A DNA stretch of 64,000 nt from Lateolabrax maculatus (Eukaryota; Chordata; Actinopteri; Acropomatiformes; Lateolabracidae): NCBI GenBank assembly GCA_031216445.1, contig CM062213.1:13021501-13085500 (forward strand), read 5' to 3'. The position numbers were made by a program, and so were the translations under genes. Shown here piece by piece: positions 13,101 through 23,500 of the stretch. The notes beneath the pieces were generated by a model that saw only the letters and a program-made list of their open reading frames with translations, had not been told where the DNA came from and ran no database searches. Position 1 is the stretch's first letter, and each line of letters starts with the position of its first letter.

Positions 13101-15909
13101 CCTGTGACTTCACCTTAATAACTTCTTGAGCTGCAAGGCCTCCGATGAAAGCATTGATAGGAGCCAAGTCACCTCGGGCTGTGTAGGAAAGTTTCCGCAC
13201 AGCAGCTTCATCCAGCTCTTCCAGCTGTGCAACTGTATTCAACTCTCTCACTTTGGCAAGCAGAGCTTCTGCATCTGACTGTGTGAGATAAATCATGCCA
13301 AGAAGCGAGTGAAAACAATCCTGTAAACTTCTTTATGATCATACAACAACACCCTAGCCTGATTAACTTGTTTGACTTATTAGATTTTTTAATTATCATA
13401 CAACTTGTTTGTAATGAATTGAATATTAGCTGTAATATCCTGAGACCTTCACTGACCTCAGACCCATATTGAGGGAGCCGCTGTTCTTTCTTCACAAAGC
13501 TATGGAGGGCTTGGAAAGCCAAGTGCAGGGTATTGTGCCTCGAAATTTTTCCGAAATCATTCATGATCAGCAGCTCATGGTCCAATAAAGCCTCACTCAG
13601 TGGTTTCTGCAAGTTATGTTGGAGTTTTTTTATTATTTCAAAAGCAAAAATGAATAATGTTAAAACTAAATGTTGATACTTACAAACTTTACTATACAGG
13701 GCTCTTTAACCTCAGTCACTACTCCACCCCGTACATACTCAGAAAAAGCTGTAGTGTCACAAATGCTGAAGGAGTACGGGCCTGGTGATAGAGTTGAGAA
13801 ATGAAACACAGTGAGACGAAGCCAAATTCTCATCACAACTTTAAATTCTCTAGGATCCTCCTTGGAAACATTGAAATGTTGAGTAGCACGTGGAGGGCTG
13901 GAGTGTTGCCACACTCCAACCGTGTGTTTCAAGTCTGAACAGCTGGGGAAAGAAACTGTGACGAAACAAAGTAATCAGGGCAGAGAAACACTAACCACGG
14001 ACTTTGATCTCGACAGGGCCGATGCTGTTGAGCTCCGTCATGCCTTGGACTCCAGAGAAGACACCTTTGGAGCCATCTGGAAATCCATGACGCTGGTCAT
14101 CTATGCAGAGCACGACTCCGGGATTATCCTAAAAAAACACAACAACCTCCAACTTAACAAAAAATATTTTAGTTATAATGTTTAAGTAAGCTTATTTTTA
14201 CACTTTTAGAAAACGTGTAAAAGACATTTGGACTGGGTTTCCAGTCTGTGTGGAGTTTGCATGTTCTTCTTGTGCATACTTGGATTTCCTTTCACAGTCC
14301 AAGGACATGCAGGTTAGGTAAACTGGCACATAGGTGTGAATGCTACCCAACACGACAGGATGGACAGGTTTTAAAAAATGCTGGATATGTTAGAAATGCC
14401 TTTAATATGCCAGTAAAACAAGTTGAAGGTTTTACCCTAGATATACTTTGTATCATTGCTGATGCAGGCATCTCTCCATCCTTGTCCAAGACCTCAAACT
14501 CCTCCCCAAAGTCACAGAACAACTGACTGCAAATGAACCAGAAGGTTTTAACTTTTTTCTTCAATGTATTATTAGGTATATTCAATCAATTTTTGACAGT
14601 TTGTCTCGCCCACTTACCCACAGAGTCCTTTGGTGTCTGCGACAATGAACTTGATTCCATGACTATGGCAGAACCCACCAAAGCGCTTCTGATCATCCAG
14701 TGAGGAGTCAGTGAGGACCACCACCTGAAAAGAAAATCATTTTTTAGACCAGGTAATCAAACTTTTTTTTGTGTAAATCCATATAAGACAGAAATTAGAG
14801 ACATACACAAAATCTTTATTATTATTGGATTATTCTAATCCAACCCTAATGGACGTCAACATGAAACCTTTATGCACTATTGGTTACTATAGTGAAGTAC
14901 CTGAAATTGCTGAAGCAGGTCCTCATCCAGAGGTCCAGTGTGCTCCGACACATGCACATATGGGTTTAAAGCAGACAGCTGTTGCAGGGAACATGTGGCT
15001 CGGTTCTGACCAAGATGGGACTCCTTCAGGAAAAACTGGTGGGAAATGAAATTACAGGTTGACAAAACATCCTCAACTCCAAGGTCCTCATAATTAGTTA
15101 CTGCATGGGGGGAGGGGAGTAAATGTTAATATTGAAAGTGAACTGACTTCCTTTCAAAAAGTTATTTACAATGACCAAAATACTCCATTCAAGCTCATCT
15201 ACTTATACACATTCACATATAAAATCAAAGTTATTAACCTTAATGATGGCCGATGGGAAACGTATGAAAGGAAATTCTTGTTTTGCTATTTGTTCCTTGT
15301 ATGTAGTAGCTGAAATAGGATTTAAAGTTAAACATTCACTTTTTAAATTACGTAATCATGTGTTATTATTGCCATAATTACATATCCAATCTGACATTTA
15401 AATAGATAAGCTATTGTAAAAAAAAAAAAAAAAGAAAAAAAAAAAAAGAAAGAAAAGGGGATAACAAGTTTTGCAATTAGTTTGCTGCTCTGACAGGAAG
15501 TTGTTTATTTAAATCATAGTCTATGAGTTACATCTGACACTTATATCCCCTAAAACATGTATTTATATATATATATATTTGAACAAATCAACACAGGCTC
15601 GGTACCTGAGAGGACAGGTCGGCCCACACTGTCTGGCCTTCATCCTGGACGGTGACAGACCTCACTCCGGACAGGATCACGTTCTTGGCTATCTCAACTC
15701 CAAGACCACGCATGCCCGCAATGAGGACGTCGGCTGTGCCCATCCGGTGCATCGCATCATGGCCCAGAACATACCTGCGCAGGTGAAAGAACAAGTGGAT
15801 CTGTGGGCCGGCAATCTCTGCAACCGAACCGAGCTCTCGTCAGCTTGTGCCGCAGTACTTACAGCTGCCTGGAGTAGAGTCCTTCGTCGATTTGACTGAT
15901 TTCTGACAT
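1141..15909 (-). CDS. uba7: Ubiquitin-like modifier-activating enzyme 7 (E1 for ISG15), 3'-partial
   Basis: E1 enzyme: adenylates a ubiquitin-like protein (ISG15 for mammalian UBA7), then holds it as a cysteine thioester. Exons in gene order: 15863-15909, 15606-15774, 14901-15035, 14618-14724, 14436-14526, 13996-14128, 13684-13781, 13457-13606, 13114-13278, 12854-12958, 12672-12752, 12065-12220, 11247-11412, 10901-11097, 10290-10354, 8554-8764, 6124-6198, 4506-4707, 4324-4415, 2264-2356, 1141-1332. All have GT-AG borders and join in frame to 910 codons. The start gives MSEISQIDEGLYSRQL, the usual E1 opening. The ATP-site motif VGAGAIGCELLK lies near residues 428-439 and the catalytic cysteine (PLCTLKNFP) near 586. 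SRKFTPLQQWLYFDALECLP and an AYFHLAVQYY segment look more like UBA7 than UBA1, and neighbours mst1r, camkv and rbm6 agree. About 100 C-terminal residues (ubiquitin-fold, E2-binding) lie left of the window. A UBA1-like paralogue is the alternative. Confidence 0.88.
1470..1710. repeat. GTACTT/AAGTA-rich dispersed repeat
   Basis: Dense in TACTTAAGTA, AGTACATT, GTACTGTACTT and TAAGTACAG words on both strands, a composition typical of a common teleost DNA-transposon-derived repeat. Ends not defined. Lies in a uba7 intron. Confidence 0.45.
5107..5151. repeat. (CA)n microsatellite
   Basis: Interrupted CA repeat within a uba7 intron. Confidence 0.9.
5501..5718. mobile_element. Truncated relative of the 52.4 kb inverted-repeat element
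   Basis: Aligns by eye with 52696-52902 over about 210 bp (shared AAACCCGCCTCAT, CTAGATAAACG and the terminal GATTCGTCTGGTTCCCAGGC). The left half and left end are missing. It sits in the uba7 intron between 6124 and 4707. Confidence 0.65.
7140..7232 (+). repeat. LINE-like 3' tail
   Basis: Ends with GAATAAAGTGACTTGACTTG, a short tandem of ACTTG after AATAAA. This resembles the 3' end of many fish non-LTR elements. Truncated, no coding part. In the uba7 intron between 8554 and 6198. Confidence 0.4.
10495..10796. repeat. Fish dispersed repeat with two diverged internal units
   Basis: Two units, 10566-10644 and 10718-10795, both start GGATTGC(C/A)ATGA, pass through ACATTCAT or GCATTCAT, and end GATCCC(C/T)T(G/A)ACTT. 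The family is widespread in spiny-rayed fish (recognised from memory). It lies in a uba7 intron. Confidence 0.6.
14240..14345 (+). repeat. Dispersed fish SINE/LINE-like repeat
   Basis: Carries TGTGGAGTTTGCATGTTCTT and later ACAGTCCAAGGACATGCAGG, hallmarks of a repeat found throughout teleost genomes. Lies in a uba7 intron. A minus-strand relative is at 39560-39735. Confidence 0.6.
15419..15455. repeat. A-rich tract
   Basis: Poly-A runs broken by single G residues, in the uba7 intron between its second and third coding exons. Confidence 0.85.
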
Positions 15910-16062
15910 GTTGCCCGCGCAGTTTCCGACAGGAGCTGAGCTGGGGGATCAGCTGGACTGACACTTTACAACAGCAACCGAGCAAGCCGGACCCGGAATA
16001 GAAAGTGACAGACGGCGAGATGACAATAGATAGGGTTAGGAAAGTATTTCACTTTCGTTTCA
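15910..16062 (-). promoter_or_regulatory. uba7: uba7 5' UTR and proximal promoter with interferon-stimulated response element
   Basis: The minus strand over 16047-16061 reads GAAACGAAAGTGAAA. This contains a perfect GAAANNGAAA core plus a third overlapping GAAA half-site, the classic IRF/ISGF3 binding pattern. It lies 138-152 bp upstream of the uba7 start codon (15909). Another GAAAGTGA is on the plus strand at 16001-16008. The surrounding DNA is richer in CG than the nearby introns and no TATA box was seen. Mammalian UBA7 is known to be induced by type I interferon, so the position fits. The transcription start was not determined. Confidence 0.7.
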
Positions 16063-16856
16063 GAAGATTATGTGCCAAAGAAACATGGTCGGGCCCGGCC
16101 ACCAGAGGGCGACTCGGGGCTGTTTATGGAGTTCTCACCTGCTCCTGTGAAAATACACATTGTTATAGTTTACAATCCGTGCTTTTGAGTGTGGATTGGA
16201 AGGTAAGACTGGAAGATTTGAGAGAGAAATTTCCACTGAAGTCTGAATTCGCTCCCTGTGGAAACGTGTCCAAATGAAATAAAAAAAGATGTTGTTATTT
16301 TCAGGTAAAACCTGTGTCACAGGCCAAACTTTGAAAACCACTTTTTGTAGATGTTTATAATAACCGGTCCGAGATAATAACTTAAAGTCCCAATCCACTC
16401 AAAAAATGTATTCAGCTTATTGTCACTTCACTTGAACGTGTGACCTTGCAGGGCAGAACGATGTATGTGCAGAGTGAGACAATAGAAAACTGTGTTTCTG
16501 AAGGAGGGAACCTTTGTCTGTGCTCACCTGAAATGTGAGTTTAGCAATGAGTTTAGAAGCCAACCATAGTCCAATATGTGACTTACACAAGTGTTGTGGA
16601 ATACGCTCATACTTCACTGAGGATGGAGATTTCAGTGAAGTAATTGATATTTTGTGTCCAGGAGTTCTATTTTTGAAATGATCAACATCAGTTTAACTAG
16701 TCAAGCTTTTGTGGAAAAAAATATCAGATGCAAAATATTATACAAAGCATTTTTTATGTCTTAAAACATGTCTAGAAAGGATCTTTAACATCACCATGGT
16801 GACCAGTACACCCTAGTATTGCTTAATGTGCTTGTGATTAATTTCAACATTCACAG

Positions 16857-17171
16857 TCATGGTGAAGAGTAAAGATTCCCTTCCAGAAGAAAGTACTTCA
16901 CGCCGAGGAGTGACCAGAAGTGATTCATTATCCCGTATCAAGCAGAGACAGTAAGATGACGAACCAGACAGCAATATCTAAAAAGGAACCTGCAATCAGA
17001 TTCATTATGATGACTGATGATGTGATGATGTTGTGTGGGGCAATTTCAAAACAAGCTGTAACTAAGATCATTGTGTCACTGTGTTGATTTTCCAAGAATT
17101 TCTTGTTTATCTTATTCAGGCATTGTTACACTCTACTGGCACAAAATATAGACTGGGCCAGGCATTTTTAA
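16857..17171 (+). other. Possible two-exon small transcript or orphan coding exons
   Basis: An AG at 16855-16856 precedes an ATG at 16859, and the frame stays open to a consensus donor (GTAAGA) at 16951, giving 30 codons plus two bases rich in Ser, Arg and Lys. A second acceptor with a good pyrimidine tract ends at 17119. Joining the two keeps the frame for about 16 more codons to a TAA at 17169-17171, for a product of roughly 47 residues. An ATTAAA lies near 17190. No family is recognised. It may instead be leftover exons, an alternative 5' exon of a neighbour, or chance. Confidence 0.25.
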
Positions 17172-17609
17172 AATAATTAATTTTCTCCTAAATTAACTGA
17201 CATTAAAGTCCTGATGCTGCATACTGGGGAGCTTAATAGTATCCCCAGAATTTACTACTGCCCCACAAAATATAAATTCCTGACATGACACCATGGACGG
17301 CTGAAGGCAGCGTAACATGTAAGCCAACTATACGCATCATGAAATTATAGCATAAAGGTCAGTGCTTCCTCACTGTTCTCTCTAGACTGGAAAACATCTC
17401 AGTAGTTTGATGTTAGACTCATCAGAAATATGTGTACAAATGCCATGTTATCAGAATCAGCTGATTTAACCACAAATGAGAAGTTCATGAAATAAGTAAT
17501 AGGTTTAGTAGACCGGGTGTTAGATGTCAAACTATGTAAACAATATAATTATGGTAAATTGTTTTACTGTAATTATAATCACAATGATATGACTATACAG
17601 CTATGACTA

Positions 17610-17640
<31 letters not shown>

Positions 17641-19179
17641 GATGAAAATGGCAGTTATGGCAGTTTATCTAAAAAACCTCCGCTGGGAATTTGATCCCAG
17701 ACCTTAATATATCTCTGGAGATACTCTTGCTTAAAAACAACACAAAATATTCCTTGTATGGACCTTAATCTAAATTCCATGGCCCAGTGTACTGCTTGCA
17801 TGTTTGCTTAGGCACTGTCCTAAGAGCAAGGTATTCAGTCAGTTACATAAGGACAGACACAAACTCAAGGGCTGGATGGGATGTCCTTAATACTGTTGTG
17901 TTTGACAGTTTGTTTGACTGTTTTCTCAATATATAAATCCTTACTCAGAGCGACTCCTTGTCAAACCCAAATCAAAACATCTTTCTTGGTACCATGCAAC
18001 TTTTTGCTTCAAACTTTTATAACTTTATAACTTTATAACTTTAGGAGTAAGGATTCTTTGTGGTTAGACTTTTGGAGCAGTCAAAGTCTACAGAATGACA
18101 CTCTAAAGTGCATTTGCCTTGGCAGGAATATGGTAACAAAGACTTCTCAAACAGTCTGTGATTACTGAACTTTGGATTCAGTAGTAAATGTTCAACCTTT
18201 TGATCTATAAGGCTTCATGTCAATAATAACATTTCTATTTGGACATTGTATGATGATGAATAGACTATTTATATAAGTTCAATTGCCATATCCCACAGAG
18301 TCAGCTTATTTAATTCTCCTGTATTTGTGTGAATCTGTTAAAGGTCTCATTAATAACATTATGTGAGGTGTTCTGACTGGAGAGTGATACATTCTTCTCA
18401 TAGCTTCCTGGCTGGAGTATATTTGAAGAGTAACTTCATTCCTCATCTGACAACAATGCATTTTTGGCAAATATCCCTCAGGCATACATAGAACAAATTG
18501 TTTCCGAATGGTGAGATGTTTTTTTTTTTTTTTCCACTGAATTTGACACAATGACGCTCGAGTGGAAAAGAGCTGCAGTTGGTGATATGATATGACTCTT
18601 GCGAAGGAAATTATGAAAAGGACATTTTTGAAGTGGACAGATTTCGCAACTATCTCAACTTCCTCGTTGCGGGCGCGGCCTGACAGGACGGCGCTCACTT
18701 GGGAAAAATCAGAGTCAAGGCAGTCAGAGTGACGGTAGTATTTCCGGCGTTTTACTTTCAAAATAAATCTTAAATCTCTTACCCAACCCGTGTACTCGGC
18801 ATGTTTCTTGAGTGGGCGTAATAAAAAAATATTACAATACAATTGATAGGCTCAAATCCAGGGATGTTTACATTCAGTTGAATGTTTTTAAATAAAAAAA
18901 TAAACTTAAATGTAATTCTGTAAACTATACGTTTTTGTTGTAAGATCTGTGTGTGTGATTGTCAAGGTATTAATTACATATATAGTAATAATTATTATAC
19001 ACTGTTGTAATTTTAAAACTCACTCCTGCACATATATAATTGCAAAACTCACAAATCATGCTTTCAAATAAAGCGTTGCAATGAATAGAATTGATAAAGC
19101 TTTTGAGTGTCATTTCCATAATTTCTTATATTGATTTATTTATTATTTTAAATAGGCCTATCATTTATCTAATTCCTGC

Positions 19180-19250
19180 CGCTTTAGGCTATTTCGTGTA
19201 CATGTGAATTTGCCCTCTGGGAATCAATAAAGTTTTACCTTGTCTTACCA
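19180..19250 (+). repeat. LINE-like 3' tail
   Basis: Contains TTTGCCCTCTGGGAATCAAT followed by AAAGTTTTACCTTGTC, the usual 3' end of fish L2/Rex-type retroelements. Only the tail is present. Located just upstream of the mst1r first-exon candidate. Confidence 0.45.
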
Positions 19251-19429
19251 TTATCATTGAATAAATCGAATAGAATCAAATCGGACGTCAGTCGCAAATC
19301 AAAGAAGAAACGCCACATGTGATGATGCCTCAGCTTTTGTTGAAAGCACCTAGAATATAATCATCGCAGTCCCACCACGAGGGCTTTGTCCTGGGGCGCC
19401 TTTATTCTGAAGGTGGCCGTAAGATCCTG

Positions 19430-19638
19430 TTGTCACGTATAGGCTGCAGTTACCTCCAGCGCTTTGTGAAGTTCAGTATCAGCCGCACACTCCGTGCCAG
19501 CAGCTGTCAGGTGAGAGAGCCGCTGCAGGTCAGTGAGTGGAGAGCTGAAGCAGGACATTTACTGTCGGGAAAAAGAGTTCACATTTTGAGACCGTTGGAC
19601 ATATCGCAGCGGCGACCCCCCCCCTTTTTCCAAACGAG
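19430..19638 (+). promoter_or_regulatory. mst1r: Probable non-coding first exon and promoter of mst1r
   Basis: A GC-richer stretch ending in a consensus donor (ACGAG, then GTGAGA at 19639) lies about 800 bp upstream of a clear acceptor (CCCTCACAG, ending 20459). That acceptor opens the exon carrying the mst1r start codon. MET-family genes usually have a non-coding first exon, so this is the best candidate. The left end is arbitrary because no TATA box or initiator could be fixed. Confidence 0.45.
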
Positions 19639-20480
19639 GTGAGATGATTTTTTTGAAGTACTGTTTTTTGTTAAGAGGGACGTCTGGAGCAGCTACTGGT
19701 CCACGTTAATGAATGACTGAACACACTTCTGAATCAGGATGAATTCAAAGCTCATCTGCTGGGTTGCGCCATCCTCCAAGGAAATCTAATGTTAGCAGTG
19801 ATTTTCAATACAAATGATCTTTGTTATTGTCATATTGACTTAATGTTCTCACCTTAATGTGTGTTCTTCTTTGTTTTGGCACTTTTAAAATAGTTGTCCT
19901 TTGTCCAGTAGTGTATTTAGTTGGGAATACAGGAACTAATGAATCATTTGCACACATTAATACCCATTAATGTTGGTATTTTTACCTTTTGACGAATCTA
20001 GACTTAGTTATTACTCTCTGTTTATTGGTTGTAGAGGCCTGGACGTTTCCATAGTTGCTCCACTTGTTGCAGCAAGTCATGTCTCGCCCACAGTAGATTT
20101 TATCTTGACTCTACCACCTTGTTATTTTTTTTCACTGGCTTTATCAGGCTTTATAGCTCGATAAGTTTCACAGCTATGCCATATCTGTTCATATCAAATC
20201 TTATTTCTCTCAAATCATAGATGCCTCAAGGCAGCAGCTACTTTATCACAGGGCTCGAAGAGAAAACAGCAGCTGATACATTTTCCTCTTTCCTCAGTTC
20301 CTCATGCTGTTTCTAAGTTTAAACAAGCTGAAATGTTTACAGTATCCACCTCTACTTCAAAAGCAGTGAATCTCTATTTAATGTGATCATCAGGACCATC
20401 AAATGGTACTGCTCTCTGTCTGTTGAATCTCAACATTCCCTCTCTGTTTTCCCTCACAGAGCTCTTGCTGCCTCTCAAGA

Positions 20481-20513
20481 ATGTTCTCTTCGAGGAAAGT
20501 GTCTCATAGGTAA
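20481..20513 (+). promoter_or_regulatory. Upstream open reading frame in mst1r leader
   Basis: Within the 5' UTR part of the mst1r start-codon exon, an ATG at 20481 opens 10 codons and stops at TAA (20511-20513), 30 bp before the main ATG at 20544. It could reduce translation of the receptor. Whether it is used is not visible from sequence. Confidence 0.4.
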
Positions 20514-20543
20514 CACTCAATCACGGTGGACTGTGACGTGGAG

Positions 20544-23500
20544 ATGGTCACTTGGGCCGCCTTGCTTACAGTATGCATATGGATACAAACACAAACTGCC
20601 TCAGGACAGCACACATGTGCTTCTACTCCACGCAGGTTGGTGGATTTCACTGTAAAATATTCCCCCCCCCACTTCCAAACAGACAAGCCTATACAGAACA
20701 TAGCAGTGAACTGGGATGCCGATCAGCCAGAGGTTTACGTTGCAAGCCAGAATGTAATAGAGGCAGTCAACCCGGCTATGGAAAAAATGTGGGAGGTGAA
20801 AACTGGACCTGTTGGCAGTCCCGAGTGTGAAACCTGTCAGCAGTGTGACATAGAAACAGAACCTGGGGATCCTGTGGATACAGACAATGAGGTTCTGCTT
20901 TTGGATCCTGCTGGATTTATCTTGCCTTACTTGTATATTTGTGGCAGTACTCAGCATGGGATCTGTCACTTCATTGACATTACCTCAAAAGAGCCAAAGC
21001 CTCAGTGTTTATACAAAAAAGAGAAAAACTCTCCAACCTACTGTCCAGACTGTCTGGCCAGCCCACTTGGCACCAAAGTCACCATCGTTGAACAGGGAGC
21101 CACATCGCTCTTCTTTGTTACGGCCTCTGTCAATGAGGAAGTGGCACGCAGGTATCCAAGGAGGTCAATATCAATGGTGAGGCCACTTTCAACTGAAGAT
21201 GGCTTTGATATGGTCATGAATGGGCTGACAGTGCTCCCCAGTCTGCAGGACTCTTACAAGATTGATTACATCTACAGCTTCAACACCAAGGAGTATGTCT
21301 ACTTCCTGTCACTGCAGAGAGAAAATCCATTAAAGAGCAATTCAGCTTTTCAGACTCGTCTGGGACGACTGCCGATATTAATTCCAGAGGTGTGGATGTA
21401 CAGAGAGGTGGTCCTGGAGTGCCGGTACAACCCAAAGCGCAGGAGGAGACGGAGAGAGGTTTTCAAGGACATCGTGTATAACGGGCTTCAGGCGGCACAC
21501 TTTGGGCAAGCAGGGAAGGACTTGGCAGACGAGCTGAGGGTGGATGAGACAGAAGACATTCTGTATGGGGTCTTTGCAGAGGTGAATGAGCATGGTCAAC
21601 CTAAAAAAAACTCAGCCCTGTGTGCCTTCGCTTTGAGTAAGGTAAATAATGCGATTGATGGAGGCGTGGAGGCCTGCTGCAGTGGAGGTCCAGAGCAGCT
21701 GTCCAGAGGTCTCCGTCACTTCCAGGAACATGAGAACTGCCCACATGAAGTGAGTAACTCTTTTTTTTTTTTTTATGCCCAGCTGTCATCAGAGCAGAGG
21801 AACAGTACAAAGGTCCCTCTACGCCCAGACAGGAAGTGACCTATCCAGACAAATAATGTGTCATTAAGTCACCTGTGATTGCTACAATGTAGTTTATCAT
21901 TAAACTTACAGTTCAATATTGTCTTGAGCAATAAGGGATACTATAAGAGACACTACAGTTAGTTCATAAAGTAAATCTTGATTACTGGAATATAGTACGC
22001 CTGTGGCAACTCTGATGAAGGTGTGTGAGAGATCAGTGCCAGATGAGCGAACTGGGAGGGGTGGATGAGTCAGTAGTGTGACCTGTACATTGCCACACCG
22101 TTTATATGCTCTGCTAAGTTTCAGTCTTTCTCAGTGAAAGGGTGGCAACCGTTTACAGTGCAGAGCTTTGATATGAAAACTGTTTAAGTAGATATGCATT
22201 TCAAGATAAAAGGTTCAATGATTAAACACAAGTTGAATGCTTCCGATTGCTACCAGTGGATAAAGATACTGGAAGGTAAAGCTGGCTTGGTAGGTTAGAT
22301 CCTGAAATAACAAGCAGAGTTCACTCTCAAAACACCTTAATTGAATAGAGCTTTTGACAAAATGATAAAGGTGTGGTCTGTTTCCTTTTATGGAGTTCAA
22401 ACTGTGTCCTTTGAGCTCTCACATCCATGTGTACACCTACAGGAATGTGTGCCAACCAACACAAGTTATAAATCCTGCTGATAAAAAGGTGGAATTTCAA
22501 GGGGAGGGACAGTGTCGGACTGTGCTTGGCTTTCAGGCATGTTATTTGAGTAGGAAATGAGTAGAATGTTAAATAAATGAAGGCTAGAGAGGAAAGACTC
22601 ACTGTTTTAATCAATCCATAAATGATACAGTTATAAAGCGGTCTTAAAACTGTTACCGTCAAGTAGGCCTTCTCCCTGAGGTCCCTGAAGTGTTTCTAGA
22701 ATTGGGTGTGTACAATAGAATAACTTGAAATGCTGAAAGTGTCTGAAAAGATCAAATGAAGTGAACATAGGTCATTCAAGTAGAAGGAAGAAAACGGGCA
22801 TGCTGGGGCAGGTCAGCTGAACTACATTGCTTTGGAATGTTAACCATACATTTAACATATCTTCTCTTTTTTTTTGAATAACTACTTTCTATTAAATAAC
22901 TCGTGCTCTGGCCGACCATCCACACACATCTGTCACATGTGTCAATGTGTAGAAGTATGGAAAGTCAAGTTTCAGTAGCTGACAATCTGCTCTGAGAAAC
23001 AGTCGCCAAGTCAACATATAGAACTGGAGTCACTGCTGTTTTATGACCTTGTTCCTCTCACAGCTTGCTACTATGACTGGAGGCAAGGCTGGGGCACTTC
23101 CTCCCTAAATGGATGAATTAAGATTCTCCCTCTTCCTCTCACACACAAGACTATACAAGCATGTGTGTATGTCCTTAAAGGGAGACTGATGCTGACAGAG
23201 GCAGATACTTCAGATTTCAATTTTATTTACATACGTGAATTCCCATTGCTGACTAATTACTAACACTGTTGTTCTGTTTGTGTTTCTCCCACTTGTACAG
23301 AGCTCCAATGACACATGCAGTGCCAAACCCACTCTGGTGGCACAGCCGCACTACAGACTAGACCTCTTTAACAGCCAGATGAGTGATGTCCTTTTCACTG
23401 CTGTCCTGGTCACCACTGTTGGGAACCACACGCTGGGCCACTTTGGTACCTCAGATGGACGTATACTGCAGGTAGCAATATGCCTGAGGATAAAATAGTC

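Larger units (their letters stand above)
16062..19430. other. Spacer between divergent uba7 and mst1r
   Basis: About 3.4 kb of mostly AT-rich DNA. It contains a possible small two-exon transcript (16857-17171), an AT/T run near 17612-17640, three tandem copies of TATAACTTT near 18018-18043, a CpG-containing patch near 18640-18760 inside a 178-codon minus-strand open frame, and a LINE-like 3' tail near 19180-19250. No recognisable protein family was found. Confidence 0.6.

Noticed and set aside
13782..13932. Open frame running upstream of the uba7 exon at 13684-13781
   Set aside because: Exon 13996-14128 joins in frame to an acceptor before 13781 and gives the conserved E1 wording; the extra open sequence has no family match and reads as intron.
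17660..17710. tRNA-like segment with GGGAATTTGATCCCAGACC
   Set aside because: No full cloverleaf or A/B box pair could be fitted; the palindrome alone is not enough.
20526..20543. Longer mst1r N-terminus beginning at GTG 20526
   Set aside because: GTG is not a usual eukaryotic start; the ATG at 20544 is followed at once by a hydrophobic signal peptide.
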